Below are positions 14,247 to 24,320 of a DNA stretch of 64,000 bases, in pieces. Source of the stretch: Pipra filicauda (taxonomy: Eukaryota > Chordata > Aves > Passeriformes > Pipridae); contig NW_024104292.1 in assembly GCF_003945595.2 (NCBI RefSeq), positions 1,426,001 through 1,490,000 of the forward strand. The letters are read 5' to 3'. The notes beneath the pieces were generated by a model. That model worked only from the letters and a program-made list of their open reading frames with translations. It searched no databases and was not told where the DNA came from. The stretch's first letter is position 1. Each line of letters opens with the position of its first letter. Made by a program: the position numbers and the translations under genes.

Positions 14247-15736
14247 CTGTGCAGGGAGAAAAAGGGAGAGTGTGCCTGGATCACAACTGTACTGCACTGC
14301 AAAGTTCCTTTTTTGGAGTTAAGCTAAGGGATTACGAGGCAGAGGGAATAATACATCATTATTAACTTTAATAAGTAGTGAAATGAAATTATAAACAGTG
14401 AAAATTTTGGCTGCCAGAAAACAAATTTCTGTCAGTGAGGACTATCACTGTCCCCAAGGAGATGAGGATTTGTGATTTCTTGATACAAAAATGAGACTAA
14501 GTTATGACTTAGAGAATATAAAAATATTTTGCAGACCGTGTTTCTGCACTGGCTCCTGGACTTGACTGGAGGATATTGCAGCACTGTCCCTTTTAAACCT
14601 GTGAAAATTCTTTATTTCAGAGCCTTTCATGTGTAACAAAATGCTGACTATTGTTGTACTAGATATGCCTATTTGAAACCTAAAGCACTATTACTTAAAA
14701 ATTGACCAGATAGTCTGCTCTCGAATGTACCTCAGATACAGAGTTATGGTATTTTTTACAGAATTGAACTTCTATGGCATTATTATTCATGTGCCGCAGG
14801 AAAAAAATGATTTCTGGTTGAGTTTTATGCAATTTATGCCTATTTTCATCCCCACTGAGGTCAATGGTAAAACATGAAGCCCTGCTGACTGCTGCAGAAA
14901 CAAAGGTTGGTTATTGAGGGACATGGCTGCTGAATTCTTGTCCTGCTCTGTGTGCATGTGTGCTTAAGATGAGGGAGACTTAGGATGTATTGATTTTACA
15001 GCAGCTTTTTTCTCTGCTCTTAAATGAAGCGGAATGAGGAGCAAATGGCCTGGCAAACAAAAGAAACAGAGCTAGTATTATAACTCCTAAGGTTTTAAAA
15101 TCCAAGTCCAGAATCATATGGAAGACTGGCTCTTGAGTCTATTTGTCATATGCCCATGGAATCTCTGCCAAAAGTGGAGCAGTTTTAGGGTCAAGGCTGC
15201 TCCTTGACCCCTGCTGCAGCATTAAAGGTCAGGAATTGCTAATAAAATACTTCACTGATTATCATGCCTCTCTGCAAAAACAGGACTGCAAACAGTCTTT
15301 CCACCTGCCTGTCTTAGGTCAGGGGTGCTTTTCCTTGGAGGCTGCTGGTGCATCACTGCAGACCAGACTGCTCTGCTACGGTCAGACTCCAGGTTTATTC
15401 CAGTGGTGGCACTAACTGGGTGGGAAACCACATCCCTCCCTCTCCTCTCTCTCTCCCATTCCTTCCCCTCCCCTGGAAGCTGGTTGATGGCTCTGATTAC
15501 GGAGCCTCCAGGAAAGCGGTCTTTGTCGTAAAAGGCCAAAGTTCATAAACTTCCATTTACATCAGTAAACACGAACAATTCTTCCTGAGCCTGAGAAATC
15601 AATTCCCACAACGCATCAGCCAGTCATGCTTTAGAGGACTGAATTGAAATGCCCCTTCTAATCTGTGTCAGAGGAATAAAATAGATCCTATCGCATAATA
15701 TGCAAAGATGGAAGGGGAAAAGGGAGCAGTACTCAC

Positions 15737-16535
15737 CATTGCACATGCAGCGCACATTCCTGTAAAAGCGGGGACACACAAAACTAATTCGTGCCGTGCT
15801 ATAGGTCATCAGGGAATGTGAATCAATGGACAGACTTTGCTCACAGTGTTGTTCCTGACAATCCAGTCCAGAGCAATTCTTCTCCAAGATAGCAGAAATA
15901 CGAATCACATTTTCCAAATGTCTCCTTGCATTGGTAAGCTTCTGAATCAAAAAGGCAGGCTTATAGAAACCACCACTGTGTATCTGAACTGCAAACAGCA
16001 TGTCAAGCTGATTGCTGCCTGCCACTGGCTGAATACTGATGATGTGTAGGCTGTCTTGTTTTTGGGAGAGCACCGCGTTTCGCAAGGTACGCCTGAACCC
16101 ATGCATGTGAAGACCCACGAAGTCTTCTGGGGAAACGTTCTCAAAACGAATGGTGACTGTATTCTGCAGCATTTCTTGTAGCAGTTGCTCCACGTGGACC
16201 ACAACATCGATGGGTACCTGGAAACGGCCATCGCTGACAGAGACATTTAGGACATACTTGCCATTATCGAGCCCTCCAAGGGCAATGATCTTGCCATCAT
16301 GGCTGTTGACCTTGAACAAACTTTTCTGTTCTGATTTTAGTGTATATGTGAGGACATCATACACATCCTGATCTGTGGCATGAATTTTCCCGATGACTCC
16401 CCCAGGAAAATCATCTTCCATGGTGACAATGAAAATCTCCAGTGGAATGGCAGTTGGTTTGTGAATGCTTTCTTCAATAACCCTCACCTGAACGTAGGTG
16501 TGGGAAACCTGCTGAGGCTTCCCAGAGTCCTTTGC
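15737..16535 (-). CDS. FAT3: FAT3 exon L: last cadherin repeats and membrane-proximal cysteine region
   Basis: This 799-bp exon goes from phase 0 to phase 1. Codons 1-35 or so finish a repeat ([20 protein letters not shown]). The final, calcium-motif-poor cadherin repeat follows: [40 protein letters not shown] and [20 protein letters not shown]. Next is a non-cadherin stretch ([53 protein letters not shown]). A cysteine-containing segment ends the exon ([27 protein letters not shown]). This order, ahead of an EGF and a laminin-G domain, is the FAT architecture. The final linker lacks DxNDN. Acceptor acattag and donor gtgagt are used. Confidence 0.95.
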
Positions 16536-19177
16536 CTAATGTAATTTAGAAAAAAATAAAAAAAATAAATCCAGAAATAAAACACACATAGAACACAGCC
16601 TACAACCACAACTTTTTTGTATGTATATTTTCGCAGCATCAGTAATTCTGAAGACTTCCCAAAAGAACTTCCCAAATGTATTTGCAAAATACATATGCAA
16701 AGAAATATCTCAGCCATTTCTAGCAGTGGAACTTAGAAACTCTTTAGGGAAGCAGAGATCTCTAAGTGGATTGCATAGAGAAATGTGTCAGTAGAATGTC
16801 TCATTACTCAAACTGAAATGTTCCCAGGATCCCATAGCTATCACTTGTCATCTTCACAGCGGAGAATATACCAGCAATGTGTTATATTCTGCACCAAATG
16901 GAGTTTGGGCTCACTTCTATCCTGGGAAGGGACTGAAGTCCAGTGAAATATCAGCTTCCTACATTGCTTGGTGTGCTCCAAAGCATTTCAGACCTTGCTT
17001 AACTTGTGTGGATGTGAGGGAGTTCAGAATTTTTCTACAGCACTCTGTACTACTTTACCTGAAGCAATCAAGAAACATGCTTGAAATAAATAAAATTTAT
17101 CATCCTCCAAAAATGAAATAGGTGCTTGTGCTGCTGCTAACAATAAAATATGAGAGCAGCACTGCACTTGGAGAGATGACTGTATGACCCAGAGCACGTA
17201 TAATAGCATGATTTGCACTTTTTTTTATAGAGAGCAAAAGAGCAAGTATGACAAAAAACCCAAGGCCATTTTGACCGAAACATGTGCAAACCCGAATCAG
17301 TGTCCTTTCCTACACTAAGAAAATTTTTTCATTGAAGTCAATATTAAGATATACTGCTCCACACATTTGCTTGCTCCAGAGAGGAACAGAAGGCTGAACT
17401 ACCACTGGACAGAGATGTAGCACACGCCCAAAGATCTTTGTATTTGGACACAAGAAGGAAAATTTACAAGTTGACGAAAAAAATGGCAGGATGAGAACAG
17501 TAACATGGGCATTACTATGCATGGATTAATAACTCTAAGACACTCTAAAATTCATTCATCTTCACTCCTTAAAGAACTTGGTGGAGTATTTAAAAAAAGA
17601 TTTTATATATATGTGTGCAAATACACACGTACATGCACAGAGCTTACATCCCATTCTACTTTCCATTTTAACATTACTTCTTAATAAACCTAACACAGAG
17701 AAGGAACCTGATGGTGGAGAGGAGAAAGCAGCACTCTGGCACATATGAATGGAAAAAAGCATTTCTAAGGTCTATACACAATAGGAAACTATAAAATATG
17801 TTTTCATTGCAGAAATCTCTAAAGAAAATAATACTGGGAGAAATTATGCCTCCAAAATCCAACAGTGTGGTTTTCTGAGCATACTGGTGCATCTCAGACA
17901 TGGTGGTCTGTCTAATATTTCATTTATATGAAATCCTTGGATCTCTAAAGCTAGAGGATGCTGCTTAGATTTAACTCTCATGCTCGGTTTTGGCTGTATT
18001 AGAACTTTGGCTAGCAAATTACCCTGAAAGCAGGATATGCAACGGATGTAAGTGGCATTTAAGTCGTGAAATATAAAATACAAGTGGACACCGACTAGTT
18101 GTTCCTAGCAGAGGTAGCTGCGAAATCAAAATAGGAGGGGGGATGGTCTATCAGGATATAAATAGAAATGGGCACTGATTCTGTAAAACATCAATTAATT
18201 TATAAACATCTTGGAGATGAAAGCAGCGAGATGTTTATGGGTCTAAGATTAGGTTGGTATCGGTAACTAGAACAATTGTAACTTATGAGCGATGCTAAGC
18301 TCAACGAGCTATGGTAACACGGGCTTATATGCAACGGGTTTACAGTTTGTAGATAAGCTGAGTGGGCAGATAGGTATGTATTAGGAGACAGCTAGAATGA
18401 CTATATCAACCCCAGCTAATTGTTATTTATAGTCGCAAAGTCCAAGTAGAAGAGAGAAGTAAGGGAAGAATGCACTTCAAATGCAGCTTATAGGACCATG
18501 ACTCATTTCAATGAAAGGGTGTAGTTCATTGCCTAGACTTGCATATTTAATAAACCCTAATACATCTTCTCTGTCAGGCCTAAGAAATGTGGACAAATTA
18601 CTTTTGGATTTACTAGTTTTGGTAATCAAAATTACCCTGGTTACAAAGCTTCTCAACAATTACTCTAAAGCTAAGTTTGAGCTGGACCTCTATTGAATGT
18701 CTTATTTTTGACATTTTTAAAGGCTAAGTTGACCTTGGAAATGTGATTTCATGAATTCTTGGAAGGCTTCCAAAAATTTATGATTAAAAGCAGAAGTGAT
18801 TTTCCTTCCTAGAACAGTATTTTACTGTCACTTGTTCTGTGGTATATTTTTATGTATATAATGCATTTTTGCTTATTTTCCTTGCTTAGCTACAGAAAAA
18901 AATGATGAAAATCTTAAACCATAACGGTCGCTGCTCAGAAAATTCATTTCATGCCAAGGAAATTGGAAAGGTGGCTGGCTACCTATTTATATTTATATGA
19001 AATCAGGTTTTTGAACATCAAAGGAAATATACTGTATTGTGAATTTGTAAACTGGAATGTGTGGTATTTACTCATAGAATACAGTCAATTAAAACCAACC
19101 CATAAAGGTAATGTACAGGTTACCTACAACTATGAGGGTTTTTTTGTTTCTGTACAGATATAAAAATCAAGACATAC
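16536..19177 (-). other. FAT3: FAT3 intron between exons K and L
   Basis: This 2642-bp intron contains an unexplained CpG-retaining stretch at about 18050-18470. Otherwise it is AT-rich. Confidence 0.8.
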
Positions 19178-19375
19178 CTGCACGCAGAGCACATATTCAG
19201 TTGAGACCATGTGTTTGAAGATGACTGCAGACCTTAAAACGCCATGAGGGTCCAGTGTAAACTCCTCTTCTTCATTGCCAGTGAGGATGGTGAAGGTAAA
19301 AGGGGGGCCATTGTGAAAAGAGTCTTTGTCTGTCACTACCAGCTGCAAAATGCTTGTGCCCACTGGTTTATTTTC
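19178..19375 (-). CDS. FAT3: FAT3 exon K: middle of a cadherin repeat
   Basis: This 198-bp exon has 66 codons and is phase 0 to phase 0. It encodes [20 protein letters not shown], then [33 protein letters not shown] and [14 protein letters not shown] is the calcium-site loop. The donor gtatgt is acceptable. The acceptor ctgtgtatatgtgtaaag is weak in pyrimidines but gives exact frame continuity. Confidence 0.93.
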
Positions 19376-19926
19376 CTTTACACATATACACAGCGTATAA
19401 AGAAAAGGATTAAAATGATACATATCTCAATTATAAAATACCACATTTTGCTATCGAGAATATTCAACTGAATGCTCTTTGGACAAGATGGTGTTTCACA
19501 ACCTGTGCTTATTTGACACTGCTTATGCCCCACGGACCAGTAGCAGAAATTAAGGTACCCATCACATCTCCAGGGACTGCTGAGCTCTGCCTGATACTGT
19601 GTCTGATCAGGTCTGACTAACAGTTAAGGCTCAAACCCTGAACAAGGTGTAAAGAAAGGTGAATTTATTCCAGAGCAGACATTTTGAGGATAGGGTACTT
19701 GGTGCAACAGGGATGAATGATAAAATGTGTGACAGATGCTGTGGTTAAGGAGCCTCAGAAAACAGAAACTTACCAAAGATTTTAAAAAAAATTGTTTATC
19801 ATTTCTTTTAGTTAAGATCACTTGATACATCTTTTGCAGATAGATCATCAAAAGCTACTTAACTGAAACCAAATGCTCCTGCACTTTAAAAGTCAGAGGA
19901 GTTTCTGATGTTCAGGATAAACTTAC
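19376..19926 (-). other. FAT3: FAT3 intron between exons J and K
   Basis: A 551-bp intron with no repeat or extra exon recognised. Confidence 0.8.
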
Positions 19927-20070
19927 TTGAATTACAGCTGTGTAGTTAGCTGGAGTAAATACAGGGCTGTTATCGTTCACATCAGAAATGTCCACATTGA
20001 CCGTCACAGATGAAGACAAAGGAGGGGTGCCGCTGTCTCTTGCTTGGATAACTAATGAATAACCAGATAT
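19927..20070 (-). CDS. FAT3: FAT3 exon J: end of one cadherin repeat, start of the next
   Basis: This 144-bp exon has 48 codons and is phase 0 to phase 0. It encodes [29 protein letters not shown], the linker DVNDNSPVF and [10 protein letters not shown]. Acceptor cctttttgcag and donor gtaagt are both near-consensus. It sits between exons I and K, which are also phase 0-0. Confidence 0.93.
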
Positions 20071-22085
20071 CTGCAAAAAGGTGAAAACATTAAATCATTG
20101 TGAAAGCGGTCCTAAATTTCAACCCAGTTTCTTTACATCCAATGCACCACCTTCCATATTCAGAGGAAAGCTGTTTGGCCTCATTACCTTCCTGCCCGTA
20201 GCATAACATTATCCTGTTTATTGCCACACTGTGTCTCAACTTCTGTTTTATAAGGCTATCAATAAACATAACAGCTTCATTGTATTAAAATAACTGTATC
20301 AGATAATACATTCCTGAAAAAAAGGGGCAGACAGAAAATAAACAACAGATAATATCTGAACTCAGTTATTAGTATTGTGGCTTACACTTTCATCTCTCCT
20401 AGGTGTCAGCTGGGATATATGACCTGATTCTATTTATCTTATGGTTGGTTTCCAGGATATTATATAAATTGCTTATTAGAGCCAGCATCAGTTTGACACA
20501 CATTGTTTCTAACATGGAGATGGAGAGCCAAGAAAAAGTTCACGGGCAGTTGGCTTAAACACTCGGAAACATTTGGGAGTACTAGGGACAACAGTCTCTG
20601 CAGCAACAGAATATTATCCACCATTTAGAAGATAAGGGGGCTTGAGCCTTCTTGTTTGCAACATACAGAAACTACTCAGCATAGTGTGGGCAGTTCAGCG
20701 CATCATCCATGGGCCCTCTACACACATACGTGCCCATGTGTGAGGTGTGAGCATATGTGACAACTTGCAAAAGCTCTGTCTATGCACAGTTTATGGATGA
20801 CAGTTGGATTTTCTGAACTGCATCCTTATGTTGGCCTCCTTAGGTCTTACAACTGCTTTTTACTGTATATTGCTCCCTGCTCCCCAGGGAAAGCTGCTGA
20901 CACATCTGCCCCTGAATCCTTCTACAGGAGAGTGAGCAAAGGGCAAAATGTGCCAGATACAACACTCTGCTCCACCCTCTCAGTGCAGAGCTGGAAAGGG
21001 AAAAAACGTGGCCCTGCAGAGGAGAACAAGATAATGTCAATGGGGCTTTTTCTGGAGGGGGCAGGGGGAAGAAAATCCAAATCCATTAAAAAAAAATAAA
21101 ATTCCTGGTAGTAGGGAGGAGTATAGACTAAGCACACAAAATAAGGGGGCTCGTCTGGGATGTGGGACCAACATAAAGAAAAAGGGCATATGTTTTTTAG
21201 GGGGTTGTATGGAAGAGAAAGACTGCAATTTGGTGAGGGCAGAGTGACACAGGTGAGAGGAGGAATCCTGAACTAAGGAAAGTCAAGAAACTTGAGACAG
21301 AGAATTAGTATTTTTTTTTTAACTGTGATTTCTACCACTAGCTAAAGCCAAGACTGACAGTTTCGTAAGCTCTTTCCCATTTTTTTGCTCTGTTTGCTTT
21401 CATTTCAATGTATACCAGGAAGGTAGATGGCAAAAGTCATGGTCTCTATGTGATTACAGCTCTGGAAATGAGTTTCCTTAAACCACTAAAATCTGGGAGT
21501 CAGCACTGCCTTTGGGAATCTACAGCAGATGGGGCATCATGTATCATTCTCCCTGAAGGGGTCAGAAACACCTGTGTCTAGGAAATGTGCCAAGGAAGCA
21601 GAGAAAAAGACAGTATCACAGCTTATTTTAAGAGTGAAACTTTGGAAAATACAGATCTAACAGAGATGGCATCAAACTTGCTGATGCTGGTGAAGGGAAA
21701 TGTGTGTATCTAAATGCAGCTGTATGTGAGTGCGCTTCAGAAACTAAAAAAAGTCATGTTAAGAAATTAAACCTGTGCTTTTATTACAGCCCATTTTTAA
21801 CAGACACAGCCATTGTTACTTCCCTGTCCTCGACAGTCTCTGATAAAGTCATTCTGCAACCAAATACTGACAATTTAATACTGCCTTTGTGATAATACAG
21901 AAAGAATATCTGCCACTATTCTGAGCAGTAGCTCTGCTTCCAGTAAAGAGCTTTTCCAGCTGAGCCCTTATTCTGAGTGTAGCAATCTGCTTCCCCAGCT
22001 TCATGGATGCATTGCTGGGAGGCAGGAAGCATTTCTGAAGCCATTTAGCACTCTCCTGCCCAGCTAGTAGCACAGGCAACTGCAT

Positions 22086-22110
22086 TTGTTTGTTTTTTTT
22101 TTTTTTTTTT
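22086..22110. repeat. Poly-T homopolymer run
   Basis: A tgtttgttt lead is followed by about 18 T. No adjacent processed-gene sequence was recognised. Confidence 0.85.
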
Positions 22111-22730
22111 CCAAAAGCTGCTAATTGCTAGCTATGGCAAAATGGTGATAAATAATCCTGAATGAATAATGGAGTGAGCAAACAAAGCAGCAGAATCTGT
22201 TAATGAAGCACTCTTTCACTTTTGGTACAGCCTGGCCACTTCAAAGCATCCCCTCCCCAATGACATGTTTTGCAGAGCACTAATTAAAGGCTGGGTCTCA
22301 GTTCAGTGCCACAATCTGGAGAATGCTGTAATCTCTCTGTTTCACACACAGCTACATGTGTGTGCTTGCACGTGCAGGAGAGGGAAGGCAGCAACAGCTG
22401 CCAGTGGCACGACAGGAGAAATCCAGTGTTGCCTTTTTCCCTCCTGATCTGACCTCAGCTGCTCTGTTGGTGCAGGATGGGAAGGGTAGCAGAACAGTAT
22501 GGGTTTCCCTTTCCCCATCCACGACGTGGGGGAGCCCAGCTCTAGTTCCTTCTCCGTCTGAAGAACCATTTCCGACGTCTTGTGGGACGGGGAAGGGGGA
22601 CTCCAGCGACAGGGTTTTTCAGGCCCCGAGCCTGGAGGGGAGAGGTGCCCTCCCCTCCCCCCAGCACCCACGTGGCCCCATGGCAGGCACAGAGACAGCA
22701 CACCGGGCGTGGAGAGGAGGCAAGAGAGAG

Positions 22731-22736
22731 TTTATT
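22731..22736 (-). terminator. AATAAA polyadenylation signal within the LTR-like block
   Basis: The minus strand reads AATAAA followed by the pyrimidine-rich CTCTCTCTTGCC. It lies in FAT3 sense inside an intron, so it could in principle cause premature polyadenylation. Confidence 0.45.
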
Positions 22737-22748
22737 GTTGGGAAGGGG

Positions 22749-22755
22749 TTTATAA
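22749..22755 (-). promoter_or_regulatory. TATA box within the LTR-like block
   Basis: The minus strand reads TTATAAA here, about 30 bp below the lowest of the four CCAAT motifs. It could serve as an LTR promoter directing transcription toward lower coordinates, in FAT3 sense. There is no evidence of activity. Confidence 0.45.
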
Positions 22756-23199
22756 GGCTTTTAGGAGGGTCAAAGGGGAACCAATCACAAGAACCAATCA
22801 CAAGTTCAGGGTCACACAAAAGAAACCATCAGGTAAAGGGTCAACAGCCAATAGGAAGGGGTTAAACAAAGGACCAATGGGACGCCTCAGGACACCTTTC
22901 CCAGGACACTCCTGCATGGGAGATAACAGTTGCTGTGGGGACCACAAAGAGCCATTTTAAGACATGTTTAAACAAGTTTCTCATCAGGTATAGTGCTACA
23001 GAACAGTTGGCTTGTAGATAGGGTTAGGGGCAGGGCTGGCATGGAAAGAAGTGGGAAAACATTAGAAAGACCTGTTGGAATATCTTAGACTGATTGCTGC
23101 AGAGTATAAAAGAAACTCCTTCAACTCAAGCTAGCAGACAAGCAAAGATTAATGCACATCTGTAAGTCATTGCAATTTAAGAAGTTCCACATGCCTTAC

Positions 23200-23337
23200 C
23201 CTTTCTCTATCCAGTTTCTTTTTAACCTTCACGAGTCCCAAAACAGGATCAACGGAAAATTCATTGTCTTGATCCCCATTCACTATGGAAAAATGAATCT
23301 GGCCATTGGGAGGACTGTCCAGATCTTCTGCTATCAA
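23200..23337 (-). CDS. FAT3: FAT3 exon I: middle of a cadherin repeat
   Basis: This 138-bp exon has 46 codons and is phase 0 to phase 0. It encodes [20 protein letters not shown], then [20 protein letters not shown] and KLDRER, the central part of the repeat begun in exon H. Acceptor tctcaaaaaaag is poor in pyrimidines next to the AG, but the ctcttctctc stretch upstream compensates. The donor is gtaagg. The short exon has no ATG and is supported by the exact frame and motif continuity with exons H and J. Confidence 0.9.
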
Positions 23338-24105
23338 CTTTTTTTGAGAGAAGAGTAAAAATTAGCAAAAGAGATATTAAGTGATCTGTATGATACATTA
23401 ATTGCTCAACACTCCAAAAAGTTAGACTTCATATTCCATCAGATTAGTTACACCTGAACTGTACACCTCTACAGCAACAAGCATGAACCTAATCAGTTTT
23501 TGACAGGAAGCTCTCCTTGGACCTTCTCAAAATTCTAGCCCTAAGAAACACAGAATATTTTAATCTTACTATTCCACATAACACTTTCTCTCTGAATCTA
23601 CAAGTTGCAAGGTGAGAGTATTGGGAGCTTTGGGTATGACACACTGCATGCCAGACTACACAGATACTGGTGTAGTGAAAGGTGTCCCTATTCATAGCAC
23701 GGGGGTTGGAACTAGATGGATCTTTAAGGTCCCTTCCAACCCTGGCCATTCTATCATTCTACGATTCTGCTTTCTGAAAAGCTGAATTCTGCCTTTCCAT
23801 TAAAACCCATTTGTTTCTACCTGACTCATGAAATGTAATACCTTGAATATGCCTTGGATATGCCATTGCTCTTTGACAGCATATAGGGGTTAAAAAGAAA
23901 TAGTCAGTACTACTACTACTACTGTCTTTTGGGGAGAAACTTACAGCAGCCTGGAAAGCAGTAGTAAATGCAGAGTATTGGCTAGGGAACAGTTTGGGGG
24001 ATTCAGGATATGGTAATTATCATTATTAACCAGTGTAGCAGTATTTTAAGGGTCATGTGGCAGAGGGCTTCACCCCACCTAAACGCCTCCCACGGCCTCA
24101 CTCAC
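23338..24105 (-). other. FAT3: FAT3 intron between exons H and I
   Basis: This 768-bp intron contains a short CR1 tail at 23681-23768 and a small CTA/ACT triplet run near 23911-23926. Confidence 0.8.
23681..23768 (+). mobile_element. CR1 LINE 3' tail fragment
   Basis: gggggttggaactagatgga, then aaggtcccttccaaccctgg and the tail attctatcattctacgattct, mark the extreme 3' end of a plus-oriented CR1. Only about 90 bp remain. Confidence 0.88.
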
Positions 24106-24320
24106 CATTATCACTGAGTCCCCGACAGCTGCGTCCTCGCTGATGACTGCACTGTAGACCTCCTGGCTGAATTTTGGAGCATTGTCATTGACATCTGTCA
24201 CATTTACATTTACAGTTGTAACGGCGCTCAGGGCTGGCGTACCTCCATCTTTTGCTTCCACTACTAAGTAGAAATCCTTACACGATTCAAAATCCAAAGC
24301 TTCAAAAATGGAAATCACTC
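24106..24320 (-). CDS. FAT3: FAT3 exon H: cadherin repeat junction
   Basis: This 215-bp exon goes from phase 1 to phase 0. It encodes [20 protein letters not shown] and [20 protein letters not shown], the linker DVNDNAPKF, and the start of the next repeat [31 protein letters not shown] is a typical F-strand cadherin motif. Acceptor ttgcttcaaag and donor gtgagt are good. Confidence 0.94.

Larger units (their letters stand above)
8091..15736 (-). other. FAT3: FAT3 intron between exons L and M
   Basis: This 7646-bp intron contains a CR1 tail at 8533-8652, a (GTTT)n run at 10081-10105 and a GC-richer open stretch at 13721-14246 (listed separately). The rest is unremarkable. Confidence 0.8.
22360..22964 (-). 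mobile_element. Probable solo LTR of an avian endogenous retrovirus
   Basis: On the minus strand the block starts TGTCTTAAAATGG at 22964. It then has four inverted CCAAT boxes (plus-strand ccaat at about 22781, 22793, 22848 and 22873), TATAAA at 22754-22749 and AATAAA at 22736-22731. A GC-rich downstream stretch follows to about 22360. The order (CCAAT boxes, TATA, polyadenylation signal) is that of a retroviral LTR, and the close TATA-AATAAA spacing fits LTRs with a short R. It is in FAT3 sense. No gag, pol or env is visible beside it, and I could not confirm the lower edge or a target-site duplication. Confidence 0.6.
20071..23199 (-). other. FAT3: FAT3 intron between exons I and J
   Basis: This 3129-bp intron contains the GC-rich LTR-like block (22360-22964) and a poly-T run at 22086-22110. 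The rest is ordinary intron sequence. Confidence 0.8.

Noticed and set aside
18050..18470. Nuclear copy of mitochondrial DNA
   Set aside because: I recognised no mitochondrial gene or tRNA sequence in it.
22342..22960. Open frames of 119-169 codons on both strands in the GC-rich block
   Set aside because: High GC lowers stop frequency here. The block has LTR features, and the translations (PSLEGRGALPSPQHP and the like) resemble no known protein.
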